Assembly (NCBI GenBank): GCA_014621425.1
Contig: JAANBB010000788.1
Span: 1-10,470, forward strand
DNA from: Cylindrodendrum hubeiense
Lineage: Eukaryota > Ascomycota > Sordariomycetes > Hypocreales > Nectriaceae
Length of the DNA stretch: 10,470 nucleotides
Direction of reading: 5' to 3'
The translations under genes and the position numbers were made by a program. This document shows positions 1-7,260 of the stretch, piece after piece; within the stretch, counting starts at the first letter, position 1, and each line of letters opens with the position of its first letter. Under the pieces are notes generated by a model, which saw nothing but the letters and a program-made list of their open reading frames with translations, was not told the origin of the DNA and did no database searches.

Positions 1-345
1 TGGCGACCGCGCAGGCGCAGGCGCAGGCGCAGGCGCGGGGGTATCATTTGGGTATGTCGTGTCTTGGGCATCTCTGTCTTGGGCATAGGTGTCAGTCGCC
101 ATCGAGGCGTCTGTCTCCGTCTGCGTCGTGTTCGTGGGGTCGTGGTCGCGGTGCTGGGGGGGAATCTCAGTGGGCGACGTCGACGATGTCTCAGCACCAA
201 AATCGTCGGATAAGACGCGCTGGGGCGTTGGTGTACGCGACCCGGCGCTGGGGCTCGGGGTCGGACGCGGGCTGGGCCTTAGGCGGGCGTCGGGGCCTGG
301 GCCATCGCTGGGGCCGTAGCCGTGGTCTTGATCACCGTCGGCCAT
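1..345 (-). CDS. 5' part of an unidentified gene; disordered Pro/Ala/Thr-rich N-terminus (runs off the left edge)
   Basis: On the minus strand an ATG at 345 opens a frame of 115 codons with no stop before the window edge, so this is the beginning of a longer protein. The visible part starts MADGDQDHGYGPSDG, continues through Pro/Ser/Thr-rich sequence (PSPRPTPSPSAGSRTPTP) and ends in a Pro-Ala repeat encoded by the GCAGGC hexanucleotide repeat at the edge. There is no signal peptide, membrane segment or recognisable domain; the composition indicates an intrinsically disordered N-terminal tail. The reading frame crosses a run of seven C residues (minus strand, near 156-162), so a one-base sequencing error there would break it. 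No intron is needed in the visible part. The start context (CATC-ATG-GCC) is good, but an out-of-frame ATG lies at 350-352. The function is unknown. The gene is divergent from the U3 gene, with about 535 bp between them. Confidence 0.6.
   Translation of the reverse strand, partial: MADGDQDHGYGPSDGPGPDARLRPSPRPTPSPSAGSRTPTPQRVLSDDFGAETSSTSPTEIPPQHRDHDPTNTTQTETDASMATDTYAQDRDAQDTTYPNDTPAPAPAPAPARSP
8..37. repeat. GCAGGC hexanucleotide tandem repeat
   Basis: About four imperfect copies of GCAGGC lie in tandem at the left edge and may continue outside the window. On the minus strand they are in frame with the partial gene and encode alternating Pro and Ala. The block is likely to vary in length between strains. 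Confidence 0.85.
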
Positions 346-880
346 GATGCATGATGCGAGTGCGCCTGGGGCGAGGAGCCGCGGATTGTTTGGGGCGGCG
401 TTGGATGTTGTGTCTTCTGGTGGAGAGGAAAAAAAGGATGATGCTTGCTTCTTGACGTTGCCTCAGAGCCAGAGCCTCTGCTCGCTGACTTCTTACTGGC
501 GGGAAGCCTAAACCGAGCTCTGACGGATCCGGGGGGTGGTCCCCCTCAGCTCTGTGGTCCCTCCTTTGGTCCCTGGGTCGGCCCCTGGATAGCGCTCCCA
601 GGTGGCACTCCAGCGCACTCGTGGGTGGTGGTCCTGGTGCTGCTGGCGCCGTTAGAGGGGCAGAGAGCGCCCATGCACCCCTGTAGCCCTGTAGTTAGCG
701 GCGGACCGAGACACACACATGGTGGGGCTGGTGCTGCTGTTGTTCGAGAGCTCCGATTGTCCGTTGCCGTGGACACCCGGATGCGACAGCCAGCCGCAAG
801 ATTTTGCAAGGGACCCACCCATTTCGGTATAAAAGCTCGACGAGTCCGCCGCTGTTTGAACTTTTCTCTTTCTTCTTCAC
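346..880. other. Divergent intergenic region between the partial gene and U3
   Basis: This holds the promoters of the left-hand gene (minus) and the U3 snoRNA gene (plus). The only clear element is the U3 TATA box at 828-835. Overlapping open frames exist on both strands (for example 445-945 plus), but they run into the U3 promoter and RNA, lack domain-like sequence, and read as GC-rich chance frames. Confidence 0.6.
828..835 (+). promoter_or_regulatory. TATA box of the U3 snoRNA gene
   Basis: TATAAAAG lies 53 nt upstream of the inferred U3 5' end at 881 and is followed by a pyrimidine-rich stretch (861-878). This fits RNA polymerase II transcription as for yeast U3. The start point itself is inferred by homology. 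Confidence 0.75.
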
Positions 881-1213
881 GTCGACAATACTTCAGTAAG
901 CCTACCCCTACTGCTAGCCAACACTCTCTCGAGTCAGCCTGCTAACAACCTTTGCAGGAGAATCATTTCTATAGTATTCGACCTTCTCTTGGTTCCCTAA
1001 AAGAGCCACAGATCCCACCCTGGTTGATGAGTGCATATCCTCGACACCCTAGAGTGAATATCTTGGTCCTCTCGCTCTGTCCGCAAGGATGGCGGCACTG
1101 CTTCGTTGCGGCTGCTGTATAGAGAGATGTTCACCTCTTGATGATCTCGACCCCGTTTGCGGTCTGCCTTCGGGCGCGCGCTCGGGGTGGGTGTTGATGG
1201 ACGTCTGACAGGC
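881..1213 (+). ncRNA. U3 small nucleolar RNA (box C/D), intron-containing
   Basis: U3 guides early processing of the 35S/47S pre-rRNA in the nucleolus (SSU processome). The 5' end GTCGACAATACTTCA (881-895) closely resembles the yeast U3 start. Exon 2 (from 958) reads GAGAATCATTTCTATAG, which is box A. Further matches follow in the family's order: AAAAGAGCCACAGATCCCA (998 on), box C' within TGGTTGATGAGT (1021-1032), box B AGAGTGA (1051-1057), a TCCGCAA segment (1079-1085), box C TTGATGATCTCGACCC (1138-1153) and box D GTCTGA (1203-1208). The 3' end a few bases after box D is inferred. The mature RNA would be about 271 nt after removal of the 62-nt intron 896-957, against about 333 nt in Saccharomyces. 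The order and identity of the boxes make the call firm; exact ends are less certain. Small open frames inside it are shadows. Confidence 0.95.
896..957 (+). other. Spliceosomal intron inside the U3 snoRNA gene
   Basis: The donor is GTAAGC at 896, the branch-site sequence GCTAAC is at 941-946, and the acceptor is TTTGCAG ending at 957. It interrupts the RNA after ACTTCA, just before box A, where Saccharomyces SNR17A and SNR17B are interrupted. At 62 nt it has the size of a normal Pezizomycotina mRNA intron. An acceptor 3 nt downstream (AG at 959-960) is possible but would remove GAG from box A. Confidence 0.9.
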
Positions 1214-2125
1214 GTTTCTTTTTCTTTTTCATTACTGTCTGGGGCTTGCCTTGGACGTGAGGAAGAAGTGTTATGGACTAGAGTAGATTTTTACATTGTC
1301 GCCCGACTTCCTGTGCCAGAGGAGGCTTTATTCCCTGCTCCATTGCAAACACGTAGTTGGTAAGATCCATCTGATCCAGGATCTGTTGTTTACGGAAGTT
1401 CTTGGCGACGTCATCTCCGTGGTTTTACGGCAGGCAAGTCCTTGCTGCTCAGCATCCGGGATCCCAATTTAAATTAAGAGCGTACCGATCGATTCATGCA
1501 GCTGCATCTGTGCACCTGTTTTCCATAAAGAGGTGGGGACTCATCTCTGAAATAGATGAAGTATCCCAGCTCAATTCGTCTCTCGTGTGTACCAAAACAG
1601 TGGGTGTAAATAAACACAGCAGAGAGAGAGCCTGAATAAATTCTTGTCGTTATGGTGGAGCAGCAGTGGGCCAGCGTTCCACGTGAGCATTAGTGCCGAA
1701 TGGGTGGTATCCGGCTCCCATCCGCGGAGGCCTGCAGAGATAATGGCACTGCAACCGCCTTGATTTGACTGTGATCAGGTCACAACTCAACAAACCGGCG
1801 TTGAGGATGACTTCATAACGGATCCTGCAATCCTTTCAAACCGGGCAGGGTATTTCAATCACACGACAGCACAATCCCCACCATATTCAGTGCCGGAATC
1901 CCGACCAGGTTGGTGTTCTTGGTTCAGGCTGGCACACGGCGCGCGATCAAACAAGAACCCATGCATGACATGACACAGGCGCAGACATATCACGGCACAT
2001 GACAATTGCACATCAAGCGTAACAAGGAAAAGATGTTCATAATATTGGTATCCATAACGTGATCATCACTACCCGGGGAATTAATTACCCAACCAAAAAC
2101 ACCCAGTCCGTCCCTGTGACTCTCT
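1214..2125. other. Intergenic region between U3 and the 73-residue gene
   Basis: A T-rich tract directly follows U3 (1214-1230) and could serve in 3' end formation. The rest shows no convincing gene. Several short frames occur on both strands; the most protein-like is a minus-strand stretch 1278-1424 (see findings). An AG dinucleotide run lies at 1620-1630. The 3'UTR of the 73-residue gene must lie in the right part. Confidence 0.5.
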
Positions 2126-2517
2126 CTAGTTGGAGTACTTGGGGTCGACCTTCTTGCTGCAGGTTCGTCAATGTCAGTAAGCCGTCCTCTTAATATGCGA
2201 CAGGATGCGGGGGTGGTAGCGTACCCAGAGAACTTCTCGTACAGGCCTCGGGCACCGTCGGTGATCTTCTCGGCAGTCTTGTCGTCGACCTTGTGGCCGG
2301 ACTGCTTGGAGATGGCGGCAAAGGCTGTGATCGACTGTTAGCGGCAAGTCCAACACCAAGCTGCCACATGGCGAGGGCAGATAGCGGCTTCGCGGGCGAA
2401 AGCGGGGCAAGGGAACAGTCACTCACCCTTGTCACCGTAGTCCTTGGACTCGCCGGCGGGCTTCTGCTCCTTCTTCTCGCCGGAGACGCTGGCAGCGGCC
2501 TTCTTGAGGAAATCCAT
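2126..2517 (-). CDS. Small hydrophilic conserved-type fungal protein, 73 residues, three exons
   Basis: The gene is built from exon 1 2517-2427, intron 2426-2325 (GTGAGT...ATCACAG), exon 2 2324-2225, intron 2224-2157 (GTACGC, branch region TTACTGAC, CTGCAG) and exon 3 2156-2126. Splicing joins the frame exactly and gives 73 residues starting MDFLKKAAASVSGEKKE. The protein is Lys-rich, hydrophilic and without membrane segment or signal peptide. Its C-terminal half, KITDGARGLYEKFSGKKVDP followed by KYSN, resembles a motif I recall from small uncharacterised Pezizomycotina proteins; no biochemical role is known to me. Exon 1 starts at the first ATG after a CA-rich, ATG-poor leader, and a TATA-like element lies 120 bp upstream. 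The strong start region and compact size suggest high or stress-linked expression, which is an inference. Function is unassigned. Confidence 0.85.
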
Positions 2518-3973
2518 TGTGCTGGTGGTGGTTGGTGGGGGTGGTTGGTTTGGTTGGTGAGGTAGTAGAAGAGATGGCTTGCCAAGGAAAGGGAAAAAGG
2601 AGGGGCAAGGAGAAACAGGCGGAATTCAGGGTCCTTCTTATACCTGACGCCCATCCAGCCCAGTTCAGGTTTGGTGGACAGGATGGATAACCCCCCGCGC
2701 ATGTCGTCTTTCCCATCCTATCCCCTCCCTCCCCCCTTGGCCCAGCTTGACCCAGCTTGACCTGTCCTGCTTGTAAGCTCATGGTTAGACCCAAACTCAC
2801 CTCCACCACTCCCTCCACCACTCCCTCAGGCTCAACCAACGGGCGGGTAAGGGACCCTCCGACGGCCCCGCTACGTCATTCTAGACCCTGTCGCAGATGC
2901 AGTCTGGCCCTTGAAGCCCGCATCCGGCCAACGCCGATCGAGGTCGGTGGGCTTATCGTGGTCCAGTAGCAGCCGGCTGAGAAGTCACCGGTCCGCACAA
3001 GCTTTCGGGTGTAGATAGGTGCGGGGGTCGTGAGGTTATTTAGCAGCCGGCGATCCAGGGACATTTACGGCAGGGTTACCGGGTGTGTGGGAAGAGGACT
3101 GATGCCGATGATCAAGTTGAGGCTCCCGTCCTTCAACGGGTCGACGATGGATGAAGCCATGTCGAATTCCGTACGCTGATCTGGCATTCACGTCTTCACA
3201 CACCGTAAGTGCTATCCCGCAACCCGGATACACAAAGTCCTTGCACAAGCACCGTCAAGTGTACACTCCCTCCCATTCCTCCCCTACCCAGCTGAATCCA
3301 GACCCCCCTCCCCCTCCCTCAACACCATGTAAAGCGGGACAGCGGGGGAGGGGGGCTGTGCGACTTGACGGAACGACGGATGGTGGGAGCACCGAGCTGA
3401 AAAAAGGAACAACCAAAGCTGCGCCCATCCCACCACGCACCACGCGTCGCGGCATGGCAGATTGCCAGATTGCACATGGCGAACTAGGGCAATTAGACAG
3501 CGTTCGCGATGGCGCGATAGGTAAATGGGCGGCTTAGTGCCGCACTATTGGTGTCACAATGCCGCCGAGACACCGCTGCGGCCGTACCGAACTGCGCGAT
3601 TCTGGGCCCCTCCAGACCACCGCGCCAGCTCGTCCGACATCCACACCGTGTAATCACGTTACGGGAGGCCCGGGGAGGGAGCCAAGGGAGCTAACAATAT
3701 TACAATGTGAGGTGTCAAGACTCAGGCAGACCAGGCGGTCAGCGCTGGCATAACCAGGAAGAGAAAGCTGTCGACAAGAGCTGCCGCGACAGCTGTGGTC
3801 TGTAACATTGCGTGACAGGGTGAGGCACTAAGAGTCTGGAAGGTAGGTATCCGTATATTATAGAGCGTAGACTTAGGTGAGTGTAAAGATTGCGCTCACC
3901 CGGCACTCATCTACTCGGACCCACTGGCCGAATCTCAGAGTCTAACTCTTAGTCTTATTGTCTATTTCTATTT
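2518..3973. other. Promoter of the 73-residue gene and long intergenic region before the phosphotransferase gene's 3' end
   Basis: The left part is the leader and promoter of the minus-strand small gene. Beyond about 2700 I see no gene. There are small direct repeats: CCCAGCTTGA twice (about 2740-2760) and a 12-mer CTCCACCACTCC twice (2801-2824). An 8-bp inverted repeat AGCTGTCG / CGACAGCT lies at 3766-3773 and 3787-3794. The plus-strand frame 3151-3537 is low-complexity Pro/Thr/Arg sequence without domain character. The right end must hold the 3'UTR of the phosphotransferase gene. Confidence 0.5.
2637..2642 (-). promoter_or_regulatory. TATA-like element of the 73-residue gene
   Basis: Minus-strand TATAAG lies 120 bp upstream of the ATG at 2517. 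It is followed by a pyrimidine-rich stretch (minus strand, about 2622-2570) that is a typical fungal transcription-start region. One CCCCT (stress-response-element core) occurs on the minus strand at 2601-2605; a single core motif is weak evidence. Confidence 0.5.
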
Positions 3974-5479
3974 TCAATCAAACAACAGGCCTGACAAACA
4001 CTGCTTCGCTTCAACTGGATCCCAATCGACAATGAGCCTTTCTTTAGACTCAGCCATCTTTCTCTCTACAAAGGGTTCCATCGCCGCTCTTTCTTCCTCG
4101 CTTAAAAGGTGTACTCTCGTCTTCCACAAATCCCCCTTGAGAACACTGCTCTCTCGATCGCCGAAGAATCGCTCATCCAAAAACTTCCAGTACATGGCGT
4201 CAAAGGCCCAACTCTTCCTCGCCCCATAGCTGAGAAAAAATCGCCCCGTCTCCCAGCTTTCTCGCATATACGTAGATAATGGTGCTGACAGGTTAGTGGG
4301 TTCTGTCATGTTTGCTTCTGCCTTTTCCATAACAGAGAGCCATGTCTTCAAGCGCATGTCGTATGTTTCTACCCAATCGTCCATGCCAGATTCCCATATC
4401 TCGATCGTTTCAATGAGAAGCCACCAAGGTGGATCGAGGATAAACTGCGTAGGCCCAGCATACGTATATTCCCAGTCGATCAAGGCAGCGATCTTATCGG
4501 AGTCGGTGAGAAGAATGTTGCCAGCTCGAAAATCTTCGCCCCAGAGCCTGAAATTGTGAGAACCAGCAGGAGCTACAGAAAGCGTGGATGCGTGGATCTT
4601 GGACGACTGTGCAGACCAGTTGTCGTCGGCGAATCCAAACGTAGAGAGTCGGCCTTGTTTGGCTAATCTGCGAAAGATTTGACGTGCCACATACTTGTTT
4701 CGACAATCGTCCTCTGAGGCAACGGCGTCGTTGTGTTGAAAGGCGAGTTGTGCGATATGCATCTCTGCTAATGCAGTGTACCATTCATCAGTAGTACTGT
4801 ACGTCGTCCCCTTTGGTGGAAGTACCTCGCGAGGAATATTTGCAAGTCGAATCATATCAGTCATGTTATGAGTTATAGGTCTACCGGCGACCTCATAAAC
4901 ACCCTCACCAACTTCCATCAAGGAGCCAATCCGCGAGAAGGTTAGGCGAGAAAGCTGCAATAGGGAGTGTGCCACCTGGGTCCAGGCGTTCTCGAGTGTG
5001 GACTGAGAAATGGTTGAATCCAAAACGTGCGGTGTTGATAAGTCCTCGCATGGCCTGGTCAATCTCGACGACAGGTTCATACAACTCTCAACCCACTCCA
5101 TGATGATGAACGGGCCGGCCGTCGAATCCTCACCATAAAATAGTTGTCGAGGGAGAGGTAACTGCGTCTTTTTGGCAATCAAAGCTGCTGTGGCGGCCTC
5201 TTGAACAATTTTCTCATTTGGGAACTGAACAAGACTTGGACACGGTAGTCGAACCACGACATCAGGAGAGATACCTTCAACGTGTATCCTATAGAGGACG
5301 TTGAAGCCACCGAAGATCAAGGGTGTCACCAGGGTCGCTGGCCTCCTGAACTTCTCTTCCACAAGTTCTTCCACTTTACGGCAAGTGGCCGTACGTCGCA
5401 TTACTTTCATTCCTTCTTCAGAGGCCACGTCGTTTTTGTCCCAGACATGGTTGTCAAGATCTTCTTGGTCGTCGTACAT
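3974..5479 (-). CDS. APH/choline-kinase-fold phosphotransferase-like protein, 501 residues
   Basis: A single uninterrupted exon encodes a full-length member of the fungal branch of the phosphotransferase enzyme family (Pfam APH, protein-kinase-like fold). The N-lobe has a Gly-containing loop (GGFNVLYRIHVEG, 57-69) and a VVVRLP strand (74-79) where kinases carry the ATP-contacting basic residue. The hinge is FIIMEWVES (124-132). The catalytic loop is LWGEDFRAGNILL (312-324), with Asp316 as candidate base and Asn321 as metal ligand, and the second metal site is IDWEYTYAGP (334-343) with Asp335. The downstream DPPWWLLI (349-356) is typical of this fungal subgroup. The canonical His before the catalytic Asp is replaced (GED). 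Substrates of these fungal proteins are mostly unknown, so small-molecule kinase activity is an inference and antibiotic resistance should not be assumed. The start follows a CAACAACA leader, a good fungal initiation context. It is divergent from the 75-residue gene across the repeat array. Confidence 0.9.
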   Translation of the reverse strand: MYDDQEDLDNHVWDKNDVASEEGMKVMRRTATCRKVEELVEEKFRRPATLVTPLIFGGFNVLYRIHVEGISPDVVVRLPCPSLVQFPNEKIVQEAATAALIAKKTQLPLPRQLFYGEDSTAGPFIIMEWVESCMNLSSRLTRPCEDLSTPHVLDSTISQSTLENAWTQVAHSLLQLSRLTFSRIGSLMEVGEGVYEVAGRPITHNMTDMIRLANIPREVLPPKGTTYSTTDEWYTALAEMHIAQLAFQHNDAVASEDDCRNKYVARQIFRRLAKQGRLSTFGFADDNWSAQSSKIHASTLSVAPAGSHNFRLWGEDFRAGNILLTDSDKIAALIDWEYTYAGPTQFILDPPWWLLIETIEIWESGMDDWVETYDMRLKTWLSVMEKAEANMTEPTNLSAPLSTYMRESWETGRFFLSYGARKSWAFDAMYWKFLDERFFGDRESSVLKGDLWKTRVHLLSEEERAAMEPFVERKMAESKERLIVDWDPVEAKQCLSGLLFD

Positions 5480-5559
5480 TGTTGTTGTGGGACGTTGACA
5501 CCAAGATGGCGCCTTATCTGGTGAGTTTGAGGCTCTGGAACAAAGATGGTGACATAGAT

Positions 5560-6870
5560 GGTCAATGTCGCAAACAGAATTAGGTCGTAGGTTGAATTGT
5601 ATCAGTGCCCGTCTGTTGAGTTCAATTCAACTCAATTGCTACTCGGTTGTAGCTACTTTATGGCTCACGTGTTCGTTGAGCGGGATTAATCTTGCCTCCG
5701 ACTCCGCGTGTTGTGCGACAGTTGCGGGTATACGCCTGACTTGATTGGAGCTGGTCGCGCCCGCCAAATGTGGAGTGGGTGGCTTAACTACGCCTTGGTT
5801 GCCGCCCCTCAGTCTGAAATTAGCATCACAACCAACAGAACAACGCAACCCTCCAATGGGATCATAAGGCGCAGTTTCGAACCATTTGCCGCCAGCGTTG
5901 GCTCATGAACATGGGATGATGTTGCGAATTGTATCAATTATTTTTCCACTTCAAGTCCCTGATATAATACAACGAAGAACGGGATGGACCTTGCCTCAAG
6001 CTTCGTGTGAGTTGGGTGACAGGTGCGGTTAAACACTCGGCCTGATTAGAGTTAGCCCTGTCAAAGTAGAGCGACTGCGCCTCGGCTTGCCGCCGCCATC
6101 GCTTGACCATGGCAATACCGTTGCATAACCAACAGTAATAACGTAATCCTCCAAAGATGGCCTCATAGGGCGCAGTTTCTCACGAGACGAAACACACTCG
6201 CAACCAACAGATATCGTCTAATGTACTAATATTAGATGATATCACCAATCATACAAGCCATTTCTCCACTTCAAGTATCTAGTTGAATACAACCAACCGA
6301 ACTAGATTGCCCTTGCCTCAGCTCCTCATGTGATATGGGACAGCCGCGGTTATGCGCCTGACCTGATTCGAATCAGCTCCACCAACGGAAGGGCAAATGT
6401 TGGCTGTGGCTCGGCGAGGGGCCCAAGCACTACCTACTCCGTAGTTAGTAAAACACTGTCATTGCGGCTGCTTTCAGGGCCTGCCCACTTACCCGGGCGC
6501 CTATTCCGCAGTCCTGATTGACCTGTTGGACAGCAAGGTTGGGGCTCCTCGTCACGCTGCAGCCCAGCCAATATGCGGGCCGGTATCCAGTCCACCGCTG
6601 GGCTGTTCCGGTCCCATTTGCCGTCGTTGTCTAGGCCAATCACGGGCATGGTGGCTTAGGAAAACGCGATGGCATAACCAACACCAACAACACTGCCCTC
6701 GAACCGCACCACGAGACTCGCAGTTTCTCCTCGAACAAAACACTTACGACCAACTGATATCTTGCGACCAATGGATATCTCGCAACCCATTAATGTTGGA
6801 TCATATTGCCAATCACACGAAACGTCTCTCCACTTTAAGCACCCAGCAGAATGGAACCGACGTATTCAAG
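5560..6870. repeat. Diverged tandem repeat array, about three and a half units of about 300 bp
   Basis: Unit starts are marked by CTTGCCTC at 5691, 5990 and 6312. Each unit then has a GACAG...GCGG...GCCTGA..TGATT block (5717-5746, 6018-6047, 6339-6368), a CATAACCAACA-like block followed by CGCAGTTTC (5824-5879, 6123-6180, 6671-6727), and ends in TTTCCACTTCAAG or CTCCACTTTAAG (5943-5955, 6262-6274, 6829-6840). Sequence before 5691 (ending GCGGGATTAAT, compared with ACGGGATGGAC before 5990) looks like the tail of a further partial unit. Units 1 and 2 are 299 and 322 bp; the third is longer through roughly 200 bp of extra sequence near 6410-6610. Copies 2 and 3 keep a CCAAT motif (6244-6248, 6809-6813) that copy 1 lacks. 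The alignment was done by eye, so boundaries are approximate. Confidence 0.7.
6210..6243. repeat. 34-bp near-palindrome in repeat unit 2
   Basis: Left arm GATATCGTCTAAT (6210-6222) and right arm ATTAGATGATATC (6231-6243) are inverted copies with a single mismatch around an 8-nt centre. It could be a dimeric protein-binding site or a hairpin. Unit 3 carries GATATC twice (6757-6762, 6773-6778) in a direct-repeat setting, so the GATATC element is shared but the palindrome is not. Confidence 0.85.
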
Positions 6871-6961
6871 GCGGTTGCGGAGAGCAGTAACTATCCGAAG
6901 CCGGGTGGCAAGTCACAAATGCAAGAGGAGGTACCGATGTCTCAAAGTAACCAAATGAGAG

Positions 6962-6967
6962 TATAAA
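6962..6967 (+). promoter_or_regulatory. TATA box of the 75-residue gene
   Basis: TATAAA lies 209 bp upstream of the 5'UTR intron. From about 6990 to the intron the sequence contains no ATG, consistent with transcribed leader. Confidence 0.65.
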
Positions 6968-7170
6968 TGTGGTCGGAATTCCCTACCTTCTTGTCGGGTT
7001 TAAATCAGGCACTCTACGAACTCAGAGCTCTACACTCATCGACAGTATTGAACCTCTTTCAACCCAACCTTGCATTTTTATATTTCTCTTCAGATCCACC
7101 TACTGTATTCACAACATTACGATACGATCTTTGCCTCACTCAATTATTGAATCCCGCCTCATTTGGTACA

Positions 7171-7241
7171 GTAAGTCTTCAGCCAGCCCCCGGCAGTCTC
7201 TTTCCATGATGTTCATCCAATTAACTTCGTACCTTGGCCAG
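7171..7241 (+). other. 5'UTR intron of the 75-residue gene
   Basis: Donor GTAAGT at 7171, branch-like ATTAAC at 7220-7225, acceptor TTGGCCAG ending at 7241; 71 nt long. The spliced leader has no ATG before 7261, whereas the intron contains two (7206 and 7209). This supports both the intron and the assigned start codon. Confidence 0.75.
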
Positions 7242-7260
7242 GATCCCCAAAGTTTACGCG

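Larger units (their letters stand above)
5480..6961. other. Divergent intergenic region carrying the repeat array
   Basis: This separates the minus-strand phosphotransferase gene from the plus-strand 75-residue gene and must contain both promoters. Most of it is occupied by the diverged tandem repeat described separately. No open frame in it is convincing. Two frames (5708 and 6330, plus) translate to similar peptides only because they lie in two copies of the repeat. A 7-bp inverted repeat TTGAGTT / AACTCAA with a 6-nt centre lies at 5616-5635. Confidence 0.6.

Noticed and set aside
445..945. 166-codon plus-strand open frame over the U3 promoter
   Set aside because: It runs through the TATA box, the U3 5' end and most of its intron, and shows no domain-like sequence.
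1089..1208. 39-codon ATG frame inside U3 (Cys-rich start)
   Set aside because: It coincides with the structured part and box C/D of the U3 RNA; conservation there is explained by the RNA.
3151..3537. 128-codon plus-strand frame
   Set aside because: Low-complexity Pro/Thr/Arg composition, no promoter or intron signals, and overlapping frames on the other strand of similar quality.
5866..5890. Sequence resembling a tRNA T-loop (GTTTCGAACC and its reverse)
   Set aside because: No flanking T-stem, acceptor stem or A-box could be found on either strand.
6526..6966. 146-codon plus-strand frame in repeat unit 3
   Set aside because: It begins at a non-ATG codon and lies in the repeat array; the other repeat units do not keep the frame.
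7234..7260. N-terminal extension of the 75-residue protein from 7234
   Set aside because: It would need a TTG start within the intron acceptor region; the first ATG of the spliced mRNA is at 7261.
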